From: an uncultured Pelagibacteraceae bacterium
GTDB taxonomy: Bacteria > Pseudomonadota > Alphaproteobacteria > Pelagibacterales > Pelagibacteraceae
Direction of reading: 5' to 3'
Assembly: GCA_902633125.1 (NCBI GenBank)
Contig: CACPEZ010000001.1
Location: 186,001 to 250,000 of the forward strand
DNA length: 64,000 nt
In this document: positions 32,220 to 42,311 of the stretch, one piece after another
Numbering within the stretch: the stretch's first letter is position 1
Layout: each line of letters starts with the position of its first letter
Made by a program: the position numbers and the translations under genes
Notes under the pieces: model-generated
The model's input: only the letters and a program-made list of their open reading frames with translations
The model's database searches: none
Told to the model about the DNA's origin: nothing

Positions 32220-32622
32220 ATTTAAGAATAATATCGAAATTTCCTTTTGATGGACTGTTGACAGATTCAAAATCAATTTTAATTATTTTTTTCATTAATT
32301 CAGAGTTATTTTTAATGTACTCTGGCACTGAATTTTTTAGAATACTGAGTTCTGAAGACTGGTAAGGATCATTTATATTTTTTGACCTCATCCCTTTACC
32401 TGTAATAACATTAATTTTTTTTACCTTATTTAAATAACAGTTCTCAATAAATTTTGAAATTTCTTTATTTGCTTCTTCCAACGTAAAGCCATGTAAATCA
32501 ATCGATCTTTCTAAAATTGCTCGATCGTTTGACTGTTCTAAGTCTTTACTCTGAAGTTTTTCAGAACTATTTATAAAATTTATCCAGTCTTTTTTGTCTT
32601 TATCTGATAACTTATTTGTCAA
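32209..32622 (-). CDS. Smr/MutS2 family domain protein
   Basis: [26 protein letters not shown]. Confidence 0.92.
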   Translation of the reverse strand: MTNKLSDKDKKDWINFINSSEKLQSKDLEQSNDRAILERSIDLHGFTLEEANKEISKFIENCYLNKVKKINVITGKGMRSKNINDPYQSSELSILKNSVPEYIKNNSELMKKIIKIDFESVNSPSKGNFDIILKSIK

Positions 32623-33206
32623 GCTTGGGTGTCAATTAGAAGCCAGTTAGGATTTGAAGATCGACTATCTTTAGAAAATTTCCAAGTATCTAGAACTTTT
32701 TTTATTTTTTCAGGATCTCCTGAAACTATTTTATTATCCTTGTCTTTAACACAAGAAATAATCTCGCTCACAAATTCAATTGTAACTTCTAACATATTTT
32801 TGTTTTGCTGATGATTTTTGACTTCTGCTGAATTGATACCAATAAATGTTGTTTCGGATAAATAATTTTTTGCGTCCCTATCTTTTATTGCTTCTTCAAA
32901 CTGTTGGTAAACATTTTTGTCTAACAGTGATTTAACATCTTTTAATTTTCCTTTTGCAAAATTTGTGATAATTGTTTCGTAAGCTATTTTTGCACCCTTC
33001 ACGAATTCTTTCTTGGCATTTTCATCAAAAGTGTTTGCATTTAAATCTACTCTTGGTTTAACTGGTGGCGCTTCATGAGCAAAACTAGAGTCAATATCTT
33101 CCTCAAACCCTGTTTTTTTTCCTAATATTCCTCTTAATCTAAGAAAAATAAAACCTGCAATCATTGCAAGAAGTATTATATCGATGTATTCAAAGCTATA
33201 ATTCAT
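32619..33206 (-). CDS. Tim44/TimA family protein
   Basis: N-terminal TM helix, Tim44-like domain (KVLDTWKFSKDSRSSNPNWLLIDT). Confidence 0.92.
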   Translation of the reverse strand: MNYSFEYIDIILLAMIAGFIFLRLRGILGKKTGFEEDIDSSFAHEAPPVKPRVDLNANTFDENAKKEFVKGAKIAYETIITNFAKGKLKDVKSLLDKNVYQQFEEAIKDRDAKNYLSETTFIGINSAEVKNHQQNKNMLEVTIEFVSEIISCVKDKDNKIVSGDPEKIKKVLDTWKFSKDSRSSNPNWLLIDTQA

Positions 33207-33263
33207 ACTGATATAATATTTACTATGTTGATAATTTCAACCTGCTAATTAAATAATAGACAA

Positions 33264-33689
33264 ATGAACACAGCATTACTTTTAATTATAGGTATTCCAC
33301 TTTTGGAGATATACTTATTCATTAAAATTGGATCACAAATTGGGGCATTTAATACAGTTTTATTGATATTAACAACAGCAATTTTAGGGGTTGCCTATGC
33401 TCGATACGAAGGATTTAACACTCTAAAATCAGGTATGAGTCAGCTAATCAAAAATGAATTGCCAATCTATGAAATTGTTTCAGGAGCAACTCTTGCATTT
33501 GCTGCATTCCTTTTAATTCTTCCTGGTTTTGCAACAGACATTATTGGAATACTACTTGTTATACCTTTTACTAGAAAAATCATTCTGAATAAATTTGTGA
33601 AAAAAGAAAAACAAAAAACCACTGTAAATAAAGATTTTATTGAGGGAGACTATGAGGATATAAATGAGGATGATGACAAAAAAATTTGA
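33264..33689 (+). CDS. FxsA family membrane protein
   Basis: LLEIYLFIKIGSQIGAFNTVLLILTTAILGVAYARYEG, LILPGFATDIIGILLVIP. Confidence 0.92.
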   Translation: MNTALLLIIGIPLLEIYLFIKIGSQIGAFNTVLLILTTAILGVAYARYEGFNTLKSGMSQLIKNELPIYEIVSGATLAFAAFLLILPGFATDIIGILLVIPFTRKIILNKFVKKEKQKTTVNKDFIEGDYEDINEDDDKKI

Positions 33690-34095
33690 AATTATTTTAA
33701 ACTATATTCAAGATTTATCAGTGGAAATACCTAGCCCAGATATTTATTTGTTTAGTAGAGAGTATATAACAAAATACTCCCTAGGGATAAATATCACTAC
33801 TAAGCCTATGAAAAATGAAATGATCGAAATAATAACAAAATTACATTACAAAGATCCAAGCGATAATAAAAGAAAATCTTATTTTGAAATTGCATATGCC
33901 ACAGTTATTAAAATTAAAGATAAAAATTTAATTAAGGAAGATTTAGAAAAAATAATACTAATTGAAGTTCAAAAAGAAATCTATCCTGAATTAGAGAAAA
34001 TTTTTTTGACTGTTATAAAAGATGCAGGATTTCCAGATTTAAAATTAGAAAAAAAAGTAGACTTTGAGCAGTTATATAACCAGAAATTAAATTAA
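33664..34095 (+). CDS. secB: Protein-export chaperone SecB
   Basis: Divergent SecB pattern (YIQDLSVEIPSP...INITTKP...FEIAYATVIKI...FPDLKLEKKVDFEQLY); start may be internal. Confidence 0.85.
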   Translation: MRMMTKKFEIILNYIQDLSVEIPSPDIYLFSREYITKYSLGINITTKPMKNEMIEIITKLHYKDPSDNKRKSYFEIAYATVIKIKDKNLIKEDLEKIILIEVQKEIYPELEKIFLTVIKDAGFPDLKLEKKVDFEQLYNQKLN

Positions 34096-34757
34096 TAAAA
34101 ATTTTTTTTTAATTCCTTTTTTAAAAAATTTTTGTGATTTTCAATTTCATCTAAAGTGGGAGTAATTACTTTTTTAAAATAATCAATATTTTTAATTAAT
34201 TCTTTACTATTTTTTTCCACTTCATTTTGAAACTGGAATACAGGCTCTTTTTGTCCGATTAAATTTATATATACTTTAGATAATAATTCACAATCAATCA
34301 AAGCAGTATGTTTATCCCTTTTTGAATTATCTATTTTAAATCTTTTGCATAATGCATCTAAACTGATTCCTGAGCCTGGAAATTTATTTCTAGCTATTTC
34401 CAATGTATCTATAACAAAATCTCTAGTAATTTTTTTTTTATTAATTAATGAAAGCTCATTGTTTAAGTGTGAAATATCAAAATCTGCATTATGTATTATT
34501 ATTTTTTTACCATTAATAAATTGTAAAAATTCATCAGCAACTTCTGCAAATTTTCTTTTATCTGATAAAAATTTATCGGTATATCCATGAACTTCAAGCG
34601 CACTCTTAGAAACTTCTCTTTCAGGATTTAAGTAACAATGAAAAATATTTTTAGTTGGAATTAAATTATCTAATTCAATGCACCCTATTTCTACGATTCT
34701 ATGTCCATCTTTAACAGACAAACCAGTTGTTTCAGTGTCTAATACTATTTCTTTCAT
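34092..34757 (-). CDS. dnaQ: DNA polymerase III subunit epsilon
   Basis: KEIVLDTETTGLSVKDGHRIVEIGCIEL, HNADFDISHLNNEL, KRDKHTALIDCELLSKVYINLIG. Confidence 0.96.
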   Translation of the reverse strand: MKEIVLDTETTGLSVKDGHRIVEIGCIELDNLIPTKNIFHCYLNPEREVSKSALEVHGYTDKFLSDKRKFAEVADEFLQFINGKKIIIHNADFDISHLNNELSLINKKKITRDFVIDTLEIARNKFPGSGISLDALCKRFKIDNSKRDKHTALIDCELLSKVYINLIGQKEPVFQFQNEVEKNSKELIKNIDYFKKVITPTLDEIENHKNFLKKELKKNFY

Positions 34758-35325
34758 TTAAAATTGTTTTTTTTAATAAATTAATTTTTTTTTTCATTAT
34801 ATTTGGTGAGTAATTATTATCTATAATATAGTTTGCTATTCTTCTTTTTTTTGAGAGATTTAACTGATTTTCTTTCAGACTTCGAAAGGTTTTCATATTA
34901 AAATTAGGTCTTTTTTTTAATCTTTCTATAATTTTTTTTCTATTTGTTTTTACAAATAGCAACACATCTTTTTTTTTATTCAATTTATTTTCAATCAATA
35001 ATGGAATATCTAAAATAATTATTTTTGAATTTTTTTTTTTATTTAAAAAAATTTTCATTTTTTCTCTGATAATTGGATGAACTATGGAGGAAATTTTTTT
35101 TAAATTTTTTTTATTTTCATTTATTGCAATTATAAGTTCCTTTTTTCTTACCGGAAATGACCTTACATGCTTTGGTAAAATTTTATTTAATTTTCTATAA
35201 CATTCTCTACTATTCTTATATAAATATCTAACTTCTTTATCAGCATCAAATACTGGATATTTGAATAATTTTGCTATAAATGATTTCCCCGATCCTATAC
35301 TTCCAATTATTCCAATTCTAATCAT
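34732..35325 (-). CDS. coaE: Dephospho-CoA kinase
   Basis: IGIIGSIGSGKSFIAKLF, VFDADKEV. Confidence 0.93.
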   Translation of the reverse strand: MIRIGIIGSIGSGKSFIAKLFKYPVFDADKEVRYLYKNSRECYRKLNKILPKHVRSFPVRKKELIIAINENKKNLKKISSIVHPIIREKMKIFLNKKKNSKIIILDIPLLIENKLNKKKDVLLFVKTNRKKIIERLKKRPNFNMKTFRSLKENQLNLSKKRRIANYIIDNNYSPNIMKKKINLLKKTILNERNSIRH

Positions 35326-35330
35326 TTAAG

Positions 35331-36071
35331 CTAAATGCACCTACCTCCATCAACTTCTAAAATAGCTCCTGTTATCATACTTGCTTCGTCTGAGCATAGA
35401 AAGCAAGCTGCATTCCCCATATCTTGTGGAGTTGAAAATCTGCCTATAGGTATTGTGGATAAAAATGCGTTTTTTTTCTTTAGTGTGTTACCTCCCATAA
35501 ATGATTTCAATAACGGAGTAACACCCGCAACGGGCGCTATAGCATTTACTCTTACTTTGTGGGGCGCTAACTCAATTGCCATTGCTTTTGTTGCTGTTAT
35601 CATCCATCCTTTACTTGCATTATACCAGTTTAGTTTTGGTCTTGGAGATAAGCCTGCCGTAGATGCAATGTTTAGTATAATTCCTCTTTTTAATTTTTTC
35701 ATTTTTGGAACAAAATATTTAGCACAGTAATATACTGATTTTGCATTTACTTTAAATACGTTGTTGAATTCGTTCTCAGTTACTTTTTCCATTGGTTTTG
35801 GTTTATGAGTTATTCCAGCATTGTTAACAACAATATCTAACTTATGGTAATTTTTTTTAACATACTTGGCTAATGATTTAAAATTTGAGTCTTTGGAAAC
35901 ATCTGCAACAAAATAATCTTGAGAATAATTTTTAGATATCTTTTTCAGTAATTTAGTGTTTATATCTACCATTATTATTCTTGCACCTTCCTCAGTAAAT
36001 TTTTTAGCGATACCCTTTCCAAATCCAGATGCAGACCCCGTTATAATTGCTACTTTGTTTTTTAATCTCAT
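35331..36071 (-). CDS. SDR family oxidoreductase
   Basis: KVAIITGSASGFGKGIAKKF, VNNAGITHKP, YNASKGWMI. Confidence 0.95.
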   Translation of the reverse strand: MRLKNKVAIITGSASGFGKGIAKKFTEEGARIIMVDINTKLLKKISKNYSQDYFVADVSKDSNFKSLAKYVKKNYHKLDIVVNNAGITHKPKPMEKVTENEFNNVFKVNAKSVYYCAKYFVPKMKKLKRGIILNIASTAGLSPRPKLNWYNASKGWMITATKAMAIELAPHKVRVNAIAPVAGVTPLLKSFMGGNTLKKKNAFLSTIPIGRFSTPQDMGNAACFLCSDEASMITGAILEVDGGRCI

Positions 36072-36076
36072 TTATT

Positions 36077-36871
36077 TTAATCTCTTAAAAATTTTATTAA
36101 CTCCTCGTTTACGGTTGGTTCTATGTTATGCCAAATACTAAAGGCTTTTTGTGCTTGATATACAAACATATTCAAACCATTTTCAAATTTATTATTTGGT
36201 AGATTTGCTGCTTTAGAAAATTCAGTTTGAAAAGGTTCATATATAACATCATAAAACAATTTATTTTGACCTACATTTGAAAAATCTATTCCGAACTTAT
36301 CATTTTGTTTTAAGCCTAAGCTTGTTGCGTTGATGATCATATCAAATTCAATTAAAGCTCCCCAATCTATTATTTCTATTTCGTTAAATATACTTTTTAG
36401 TTTCTCTGCTTTTTCTTTAGTTCTATTGCACAAAATTATTTTTGAAACGTTCATTTTTTTTAATGCATAGATTATAGAAGGCACTACACCGCCTGCACCC
36501 AAGATTAAAATAGTTTTGTTAAAAACATCATAATGAATTTTTTTAAGGCTGAGCTGAAATCCATCTATATCTGTATTATCTCCAATTAGCTTTCCCTCTT
36601 TTACAGAGATTGTATTTACAGATTGTGTTCTTAAAGCATTTCCACTTAATATATCTAAGTGCGGAATGATTTTATTTTTAAAAGGTATCGTTACATTTAA
36701 CCCATCTAGCTTGCCTTCTCTTAAATTGGCACATAGCTCGATTAAATCTTTTTCGTATGTTTCCAATTTACCATAGACTGCATCTAATTTGTTATTTTTA
36801 ATCCAATAGTTTTGGAGTTTTGGAGACAAGGAATGTTCAATTGGATTGCCTATTACTAAATACTTTTTCAT
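36077..36871 (-). CDS. aroE: Shikimate dehydrogenase
   Basis: LVIGNPIEHSLSPKLQNYW, GLNVTIPFKNKI, GAGGVVPSIIYAL. Confidence 0.95.
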   Translation of the reverse strand: MKKYLVIGNPIEHSLSPKLQNYWIKNNKLDAVYGKLETYEKDLIELCANLREGKLDGLNVTIPFKNKIIPHLDILSGNALRTQSVNTISVKEGKLIGDNTDIDGFQLSLKKIHYDVFNKTILILGAGGVVPSIIYALKKMNVSKIILCNRTKEKAEKLKSIFNEIEIIDWGALIEFDMIINATSLGLKQNDKFGIDFSNVGQNKLFYDVIYEPFQTEFSKAANLPNNKFENGLNMFVYQAQKAFSIWHNIEPTVNEELIKFLRD

Positions 36872-37452
36872 TCAGAAGCCTCTAAATACTCTAGTATTTT
36901 TTTTATTGGTAGACCCATGACTGTATCTTCATCACCCTCTATTTTTAAAAAAAGAGATCTTCCCTCTCCTTCAATTTGATAAACATTATAGGAATATAAA
37001 GCTTCGTCTGGTATTTTATTTAAATATATTTGTAATTCGTCATTCGAAAATTTTTTCATTTTTAAAAATGCTTTGTCTGTGTAATTCCATATCATCGAAC
37101 CATTTTTAGAAATACAAACAGAGCTAATGAGTAAATGCGTTTTTCCATTTAATTTTTTCAAAATATTAAGAGCTTCTTCTCTATTTGTAGGTTTTGAAAT
37201 TAACTCTCCATCAATATCTATTACGCTGTCTGCCCCCAAAACAAGCATATCCTGATTTTGTTGGCTAATTTTATTAGCTTTTAACTCAGCTAAATTTTTT
37301 GAAACTATTTCTGGAGTAGCACCTATTCCAAGTAGACTTTTTTTAACAGGCTCCTCGTCTACATTGGATGGTTTAATTATACATTCTACTCCATTTTTTT
37401 TTAGAATTTCTTCTCTAACTTTGCTCTTTGATGCTAATATAATACTACGCAT
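36868..37452 (-). CDS. maf: Maf family nucleotide pyrophosphatase
   Basis: IILASKSKVREEILKKNGV, VLGADSVIDIDG. Confidence 0.95.
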   Translation of the reverse strand: MRSIILASKSKVREEILKKNGVECIIKPSNVDEEPVKKSLLGIGATPEIVSKNLAELKANKISQQNQDMLVLGADSVIDIDGELISKPTNREEALNILKKLNGKTHLLISSVCISKNGSMIWNYTDKAFLKMKKFSNDELQIYLNKIPDEALYSYNVYQIEGEGRSLFLKIEGDEDTVMGLPIKKILEYLEASE

Positions 37453-38266
37453 TTTTATTCTTTATCTCAAAAATTTTAATTATTGATGCAGCAGTTTCCT
37501 CAACTGATTTTCTTGTCACATCAATAATAGGCCATTTATTTTGTTTAAATATTTTCCTAGATTGGTCGATCTCATCTCTTATTTTTTCCAAACTAGTATA
37601 ATCAGACGCTTCGTTTTCTTTTAGTGAATTTAGTCGGTTTCTCCTTATATCATATAATCTTTCTGCCTCTGTTGTTAAACCAATAATACAAATGGTGCTC
37701 GATTTTATCACTTCTTTTGGTATGCTCATATCGTTAACTAATGGAATGTTTGAAGTTTTTAAGCCTTTATTTGCCAAATATATCGATGTTGGAGTTTTGC
37801 TTGTTCGACTCACACCAATTAAAATTATATCCGACTCTAAAATATTCTCAGTATTGTTTCCATCATCATGGTTCATTGTAAATTGAATTGCTTCAATTCT
37901 TTTATAATAATCCTCGTCTAGGACGTGTTGAGCGCTCGGTTGATGAGTGGCTCTTTGATTTAAGATTTTTGAGAAGTTTAAAATTAAATCACCCAACACT
38001 CCGAAGCATGGAATTTGTTTCTTATTTGCTTCCTCAGATAAAAACTTAGCAAGCTTACTATTTACTACTGTGTATAAAATTATAGGGCTATCCTTGTTTT
38101 TGGCATCTTTGAGTATTGTGGATATTTGGTTTTCTGTTCTAGTAAATGAAAACTGATTTAACTCATAATTGAAATTGCTAAATTGAGCTTTTAAAGCCAT
38201 AAATATTCTGTCTAAAGTTTCCCCTGTGGAGTCTGATATTAAATAAACTTGATGTGTATTTTTCAT
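37445..38266 (-). CDS. ppsR: Pyruvate, phosphate dikinase regulatory protein (DUF299)
   Basis: VYLISDSTGETLDRIFMALKAQF, ILIGVSRTSKTPTSIYLANKGLKTSNIPLV. Confidence 0.95.
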   Translation of the reverse strand: MKNTHQVYLISDSTGETLDRIFMALKAQFSNFNYELNQFSFTRTENQISTILKDAKNKDSPIILYTVVNSKLAKFLSEEANKKQIPCFGVLGDLILNFSKILNQRATHQPSAQHVLDEDYYKRIEAIQFTMNHDDGNNTENILESDIILIGVSRTSKTPTSIYLANKGLKTSNIPLVNDMSIPKEVIKSSTICIIGLTTEAERLYDIRRNRLNSLKENEASDYTSLEKIRDEIDQSRKIFKQNKWPIIDVTRKSVEETAASIIKIFEIKNKNA

Positions 38267-38547
38267 GTATAAATAGTATATAAACTTTTAATTAAATAAG
38301 AATTATACTTAAAACTTAAATAAATTTTTAATTTTATAATTTATTACCAATTAATTAACATTTTTATATTTGTGGATACTTTATTAACAATTTTGCAATT
38401 TAATAAAATCGTTAAATAATCTAAGTTTTAAAAGATTTTTTTATAAATAGTATGTATAAAAAATGTATAAACTGTTGAAATTGAGTAATTTACGTTATCT
38501 ACAATTCATACTAATAATAAAATAAGAATATATATATTTTATTATAA
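38267..38547. other. Putative chromosomal replication origin (oriC) region
   Basis: AT-rich 281-bp intergenic strand switch between ppsR and hemE (the alphaproteobacterial oriC context), with DnaA-box-like TGTGGATAC (38371-38379) and TTATCTACA (38495-38503). Confidence 0.72.
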
Positions 38548-39549
38548 ATGACACCTATTCAAGAATGCTTAATAAATAAAAGGACTGATGTAAATCCCAT
38601 TTGGTTGATGAGACAAGCAGGCAGATATTTGCCTGAGTTTAGGGAGATTAGAAAAAAGAACACGAATTTTATAGAATTATGCTTAAACGAAGAACTCTCA
38701 GAGATAATAACACTACAGCCATTAGATAGATTCAAATTTGATGCTGCTATAATCTTTTCAGATATTTTAATGATACCTTTTGGTATGGGGCAAAAAGTAG
38801 AATTTCAAAAGAATTTTGGACCTAGGCTTGGAGAGATTAACAAAGAAGAAATGTTTAACTTAAAGGAAACTTATTTTTCAGATAAATTACAACCAATATA
38901 TAAACTAATAAATAACGTAAAAAGAAATGAAAAATTAAAAAATAAAGATGTAATCGGATTTGTAGGAGCACCATGGACTTTGCTTGTTTATATGATTAAT
39001 AAAGTTTCCCCAAAAAATGGGTTATCAAAATTCTTCTTTAAAGACACAAGTTTGATAATAGATATTTTAGAAATATTAGACAAATTCATTAAATTACATA
39101 TCAAAAATCAAGTAGAGGCAGGGGCAACAATAATTCAAATTTTTGATAGTTGGGCAGGATTAATTGAAAATGATTTTGACAAATATTTATATAAACCAAC
39201 TTCTTCACTAGTTGATTATACCAAAAAACTTGGTGTACCTGTTATTTGTTTTCCTAGAGGTATCTCTGATTACAAAGTCTTTTGTAAGGTTGTAAAACCT
39301 AGCATGGTTAATATAGATTATAATGTTAATTTAAAAAATATTATTAGTGATGTAGAGATACCCATCCAAGGAGGACTTGACCCACAAATCTTATTAACAA
39401 ATAAGGATATGCTTAATCTAGAGGTAAACAAGTACTTAGAAGCATTTAGAGATCGCCCTTACGTATTTAATTTAGGCCATGGTATCCTTCCAGAAACAAA
39501 AATCGAAATGGTAGAAGAGTTAGTAAAAATTGTAAGGAATTTTAAATAA
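38548..39549 (+). CDS. hemE: Uroporphyrinogen decarboxylase
   Basis: PIWLMRQAGRYLPEFREIR, GFVGAPWTLLVYMI, FNLGHGILPET. Confidence 0.98.
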   Translation: MTPIQECLINKRTDVNPIWLMRQAGRYLPEFREIRKKNTNFIELCLNEELSEIITLQPLDRFKFDAAIIFSDILMIPFGMGQKVEFQKNFGPRLGEINKEEMFNLKETYFSDKLQPIYKLINNVKRNEKLKNKDVIGFVGAPWTLLVYMINKVSPKNGLSKFFFKDTSLIIDILEILDKFIKLHIKNQVEAGATIIQIFDSWAGLIENDFDKYLYKPTSSLVDYTKKLGVPVICFPRGISDYKVFCKVVKPSMVNIDYNVNLKNIISDVEIPIQGGLDPQILLTNKDMLNLEVNKYLEAFRDRPYVFNLGHGILPETKIEMVEELVKIVRNFK

Positions 39550-40538
39550 TGGAGAAACACCCCGAAGTTAAATTTGGAAAAACTGGAGTACTTATAGTAA
39601 ATTTGGGAACACCAGACTCAACAAATTGGTTTGATATTAGAAAATATTTAAAAGAATTTTTATCTGATAAAAGAGTGATCGAGGTAAATCCTTTGTTGTG
39701 GCAAATAATTTTAAATGTTTTTATTCTAAATTTTAGGCCTTCCAAAACTGCAAAAGCTTATAAAGAAATCTGGATGAAAGAACAAAATATGTCCCCATTA
39801 TTATATTATACTCAAAAACAAGCAGAAAAAGTTTCAAATTCTATCTCAAATGAAAACCTAATGATAGATTTTGCAATGAGATATGGCAATCCAAGTATAA
39901 AAAGTAAAATAAAAAATTTACATGAAAAAGGTTGTGAAAACCTTATAATTCTGCCTTTATATCCTCAATATGCTGCTGCGACCACGGCAACAGTTTGTGA
40001 TGAAGTTTACAGAACGCTTATGAACATGAGGTGGCAACCTTCATTAAAGATTATACCTCATTATGAATCAGACCCTTTGTATATCGAAGCTTTAGTGAAT
40101 TCTATTAATAAAAAACTTGGAAGTATAAATTGGAAACCAGATTTAATTTTGGCTTCGTATCACGGAATACCAAAAAAGTATTTTGATAAAGGAGATCCAT
40201 ATCACTGCTATTGTCACAAAACTACAAGATTAATTTCAGAAAAGTTCAAATCAATTGAAATTAAAACTACTTTTCAATCAAGGTTTGGGCCTCAGGAATG
40301 GTTACAACCTTATACAGATAAAACTCTAGAAAATTTACCTAAAGAAGGAAAAAAAAATGTCCTTGCAATATGTCCTGGCTTTTCATCAGATTGCGTAGAA
40401 ACATTGGAAGAGATATTGATACAAGGAAAGGAAAGTTTTATGGAGTCTGGAGGTGAAAATTTTGACATGATACCATGCCTAAATGATAACAAAGATCATA
40501 TAAATTTGTTGAATGATTTAATTAAACGCAACATTTGA
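39549..40538 (+). CDS. hemH: Ferrochelatase
   Basis: GVLIVNLGTPDST, LPLYPQYAAATTATV, SYHGIPKKYFDKGDPYHC, QSRFGPQEWLQPYTDKTL. Confidence 0.98.
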   Translation: MEKHPEVKFGKTGVLIVNLGTPDSTNWFDIRKYLKEFLSDKRVIEVNPLLWQIILNVFILNFRPSKTAKAYKEIWMKEQNMSPLLYYTQKQAEKVSNSISNENLMIDFAMRYGNPSIKSKIKNLHEKGCENLIILPLYPQYAAATTATVCDEVYRTLMNMRWQPSLKIIPHYESDPLYIEALVNSINKKLGSINWKPDLILASYHGIPKKYFDKGDPYHCYCHKTTRLISEKFKSIEIKTTFQSRFGPQEWLQPYTDKTLENLPKEGKKNVLAICPGFSSDCVETLEEILIQGKESFMESGGENFDMIPCLNDNKDHINLLNDLIKRNI

Positions 40539-40541
40539 AAG

Positions 40542-40976
40542 ATGAATTATTATTTACTGTTTAAATCGTTCCATTTAATTTCTGTTATTTCTTGGATGGC
40601 TGGTCTTTTATATCTCCCAAGAATTTTTGTTTATCACTCACAAAATAAAGATGTACTTAAAACTTCCGAAGTATTTAAGGTAATGGAAAGAAAGCTATAT
40701 TATTATATTATGACACCAGCTATGATACTTTCATGGATTTTTGGATTGCTATTAATTCATAGCATAGGATTTCAGCAGTTGAGTCAAACTTGGATGTTGA
40801 TTAAATTAGTTTTGGTTACATTCCTGACGATTTATCATTTTTATTTAGGAAAAATTCTAAACAAATTCAAAATAGATCAAAACAGTCACTCTCATAAATT
40901 TTACAGATTTATTAATGAAATACCGACAATATTGCTTATTTTGATTGTTTTTGTTGTGATATTTAAGCCTTTATAG
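40542..40976 (+). CDS. hemJ: CopD/HemJ family protein (probable protoporphyrinogen oxidase)
   Basis: KSFHLISVISWMAGLLYLPRIFVYH; follows hemE-hemH. Confidence 0.9.
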   Translation: MNYYLLFKSFHLISVISWMAGLLYLPRIFVYHSQNKDVLKTSEVFKVMERKLYYYIMTPAMILSWIFGLLLIHSIGFQQLSQTWMLIKLVLVTFLTIYHFYLGKILNKFKIDQNSHSHKFYRFINEIPTILLILIVFVVIFKPL

Positions 40977-41037
40977 GGTTGAAATATTTTAACACATAAC
41001 TATATTATACCTATCTAAACAATAACCCCCCAACAAT

Positions 41038-42309
41038 ATGAATATTCAAGAATTGAAAGAAAAAAGCTCAGAAAAGCTTATTACTGAAGCTGAGAACTTA
41101 GGAATTGAAAACGCTAGCACATTAAGAAGACAAGAAATTTATTTTGCTATACTAAAAAAATTAGCAGAAAAAGGTGAAGAAATAACTGGTGGAGGAGTTC
41201 TTCAGTTGTTGCAAGATGGTTTTGGTTTTCTCAGAGCAATAGAGTCAAATTATCTACCTGGTGCAGATGATATTTACGTCAGCCCAAATCAAATTAGAAG
41301 ATTTGGACTTAGAACGGGTGATACCGTGGAAGGGCCAATAAGGGCACCAAAGGAGGGCGAAAGATATTTTGCTTTGCTTCAAGTAAGCAAGATTAATTTT
41401 GAGGAAACTGAAAAATTTAAACATAAAATTGCCTTTGACAACCTAACTCCATTGTATCCAAATAAACAATTGGTTATGGAAGTGGAAAGCAATAAAGTTG
41501 AAAAAAAAGTGGATTTAACTCCTAGACTAATTGACCTAGTTAGTCCAATAGGAAAAGGACAAAGATCACTAATTATATCACCTCCCAAAGCTGGTAAAAC
41601 AATGATTTTACAAAGTATAGCAAATTCAATAACAGCAAATCATCCTGAATGTTATTTAATGGTTTTACTAATTGATGAGAGACCAGAAGAGGTAACAGAT
41701 ATGCAAAGAACTGTTAAAGGTGAGGTAATTAGTTCAACTTTTGACGAGCCAGCCCAAAGACACGTTGCTGTAGCAGAGATGGTAATAGAAAAAGCAAAAA
41801 GATTGACCGAGCACAAAAAGGATGTTGTAATTCTATTAGATTCTATAACTAGATTGGGTAGAGCTTATAACGCTGTGGTGCCGAGTTCAGGAAAAGTGCT
41901 AACAGGTGGAGTTGATGCAAACGCATTACAAAGACCAAAAAGATTCTTTGGTGCAGCAAGAAATATTGAGGAAGGTGGATCTTTAACCATAATAGCCACA
42001 GCTTTGATTGATACAGGTAGCAGAATGGATGAGGTAATATTTGAGGAATTTAAGGGGACTGGTAACAGTGAAACTATTTTAGACAGAAAGATTTCTGAGA
42101 AAAGAATATTCCCGGCTATAGATATAACTAAATCTGGAACTAGAAGAGAAGAACTTATATTTGAGAAAAATGACCTTCAAAAGATGAATGTTTTAAGAAG
42201 AATTATAGCACCCATGGGATCAATGGATGCAATTGAATTTATTAATTCTAAATTAAAAGATACAAAAAATAATTCAGAATTCTTTAATTCAATGAATAAA
42301 CCAGCTTAA
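41038..42309 (+). CDS. rho: Transcription termination factor Rho
   Basis: [57 protein letters not shown]. Confidence 0.98.
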   Translation: MNIQELKEKSSEKLITEAENLGIENASTLRRQEIYFAILKKLAEKGEEITGGGVLQLLQDGFGFLRAIESNYLPGADDIYVSPNQIRRFGLRTGDTVEGPIRAPKEGERYFALLQVSKINFEETEKFKHKIAFDNLTPLYPNKQLVMEVESNKVEKKVDLTPRLIDLVSPIGKGQRSLIISPPKAGKTMILQSIANSITANHPECYLMVLLIDERPEEVTDMQRTVKGEVISSTFDEPAQRHVAVAEMVIEKAKRLTEHKKDVVILLDSITRLGRAYNAVVPSSGKVLTGGVDANALQRPKRFFGAARNIEEGGSLTIIATALIDTGSRMDEVIFEEFKGTGNSETILDRKISEKRIFPAIDITKSGTRREELIFEKNDLQKMNVLRRIIAPMGSMDAIEFINSKLKDTKNNSEFFNSMNKPA

Positions 42310-42311
42310 TT

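Noticed and set aside
38281-38460. CtrA-type TTAA-N7-TTAA sites in the oriC candidate
   Set aside because: Nearest match has N8 spacing and TTAA is frequent in such AT-rich DNA
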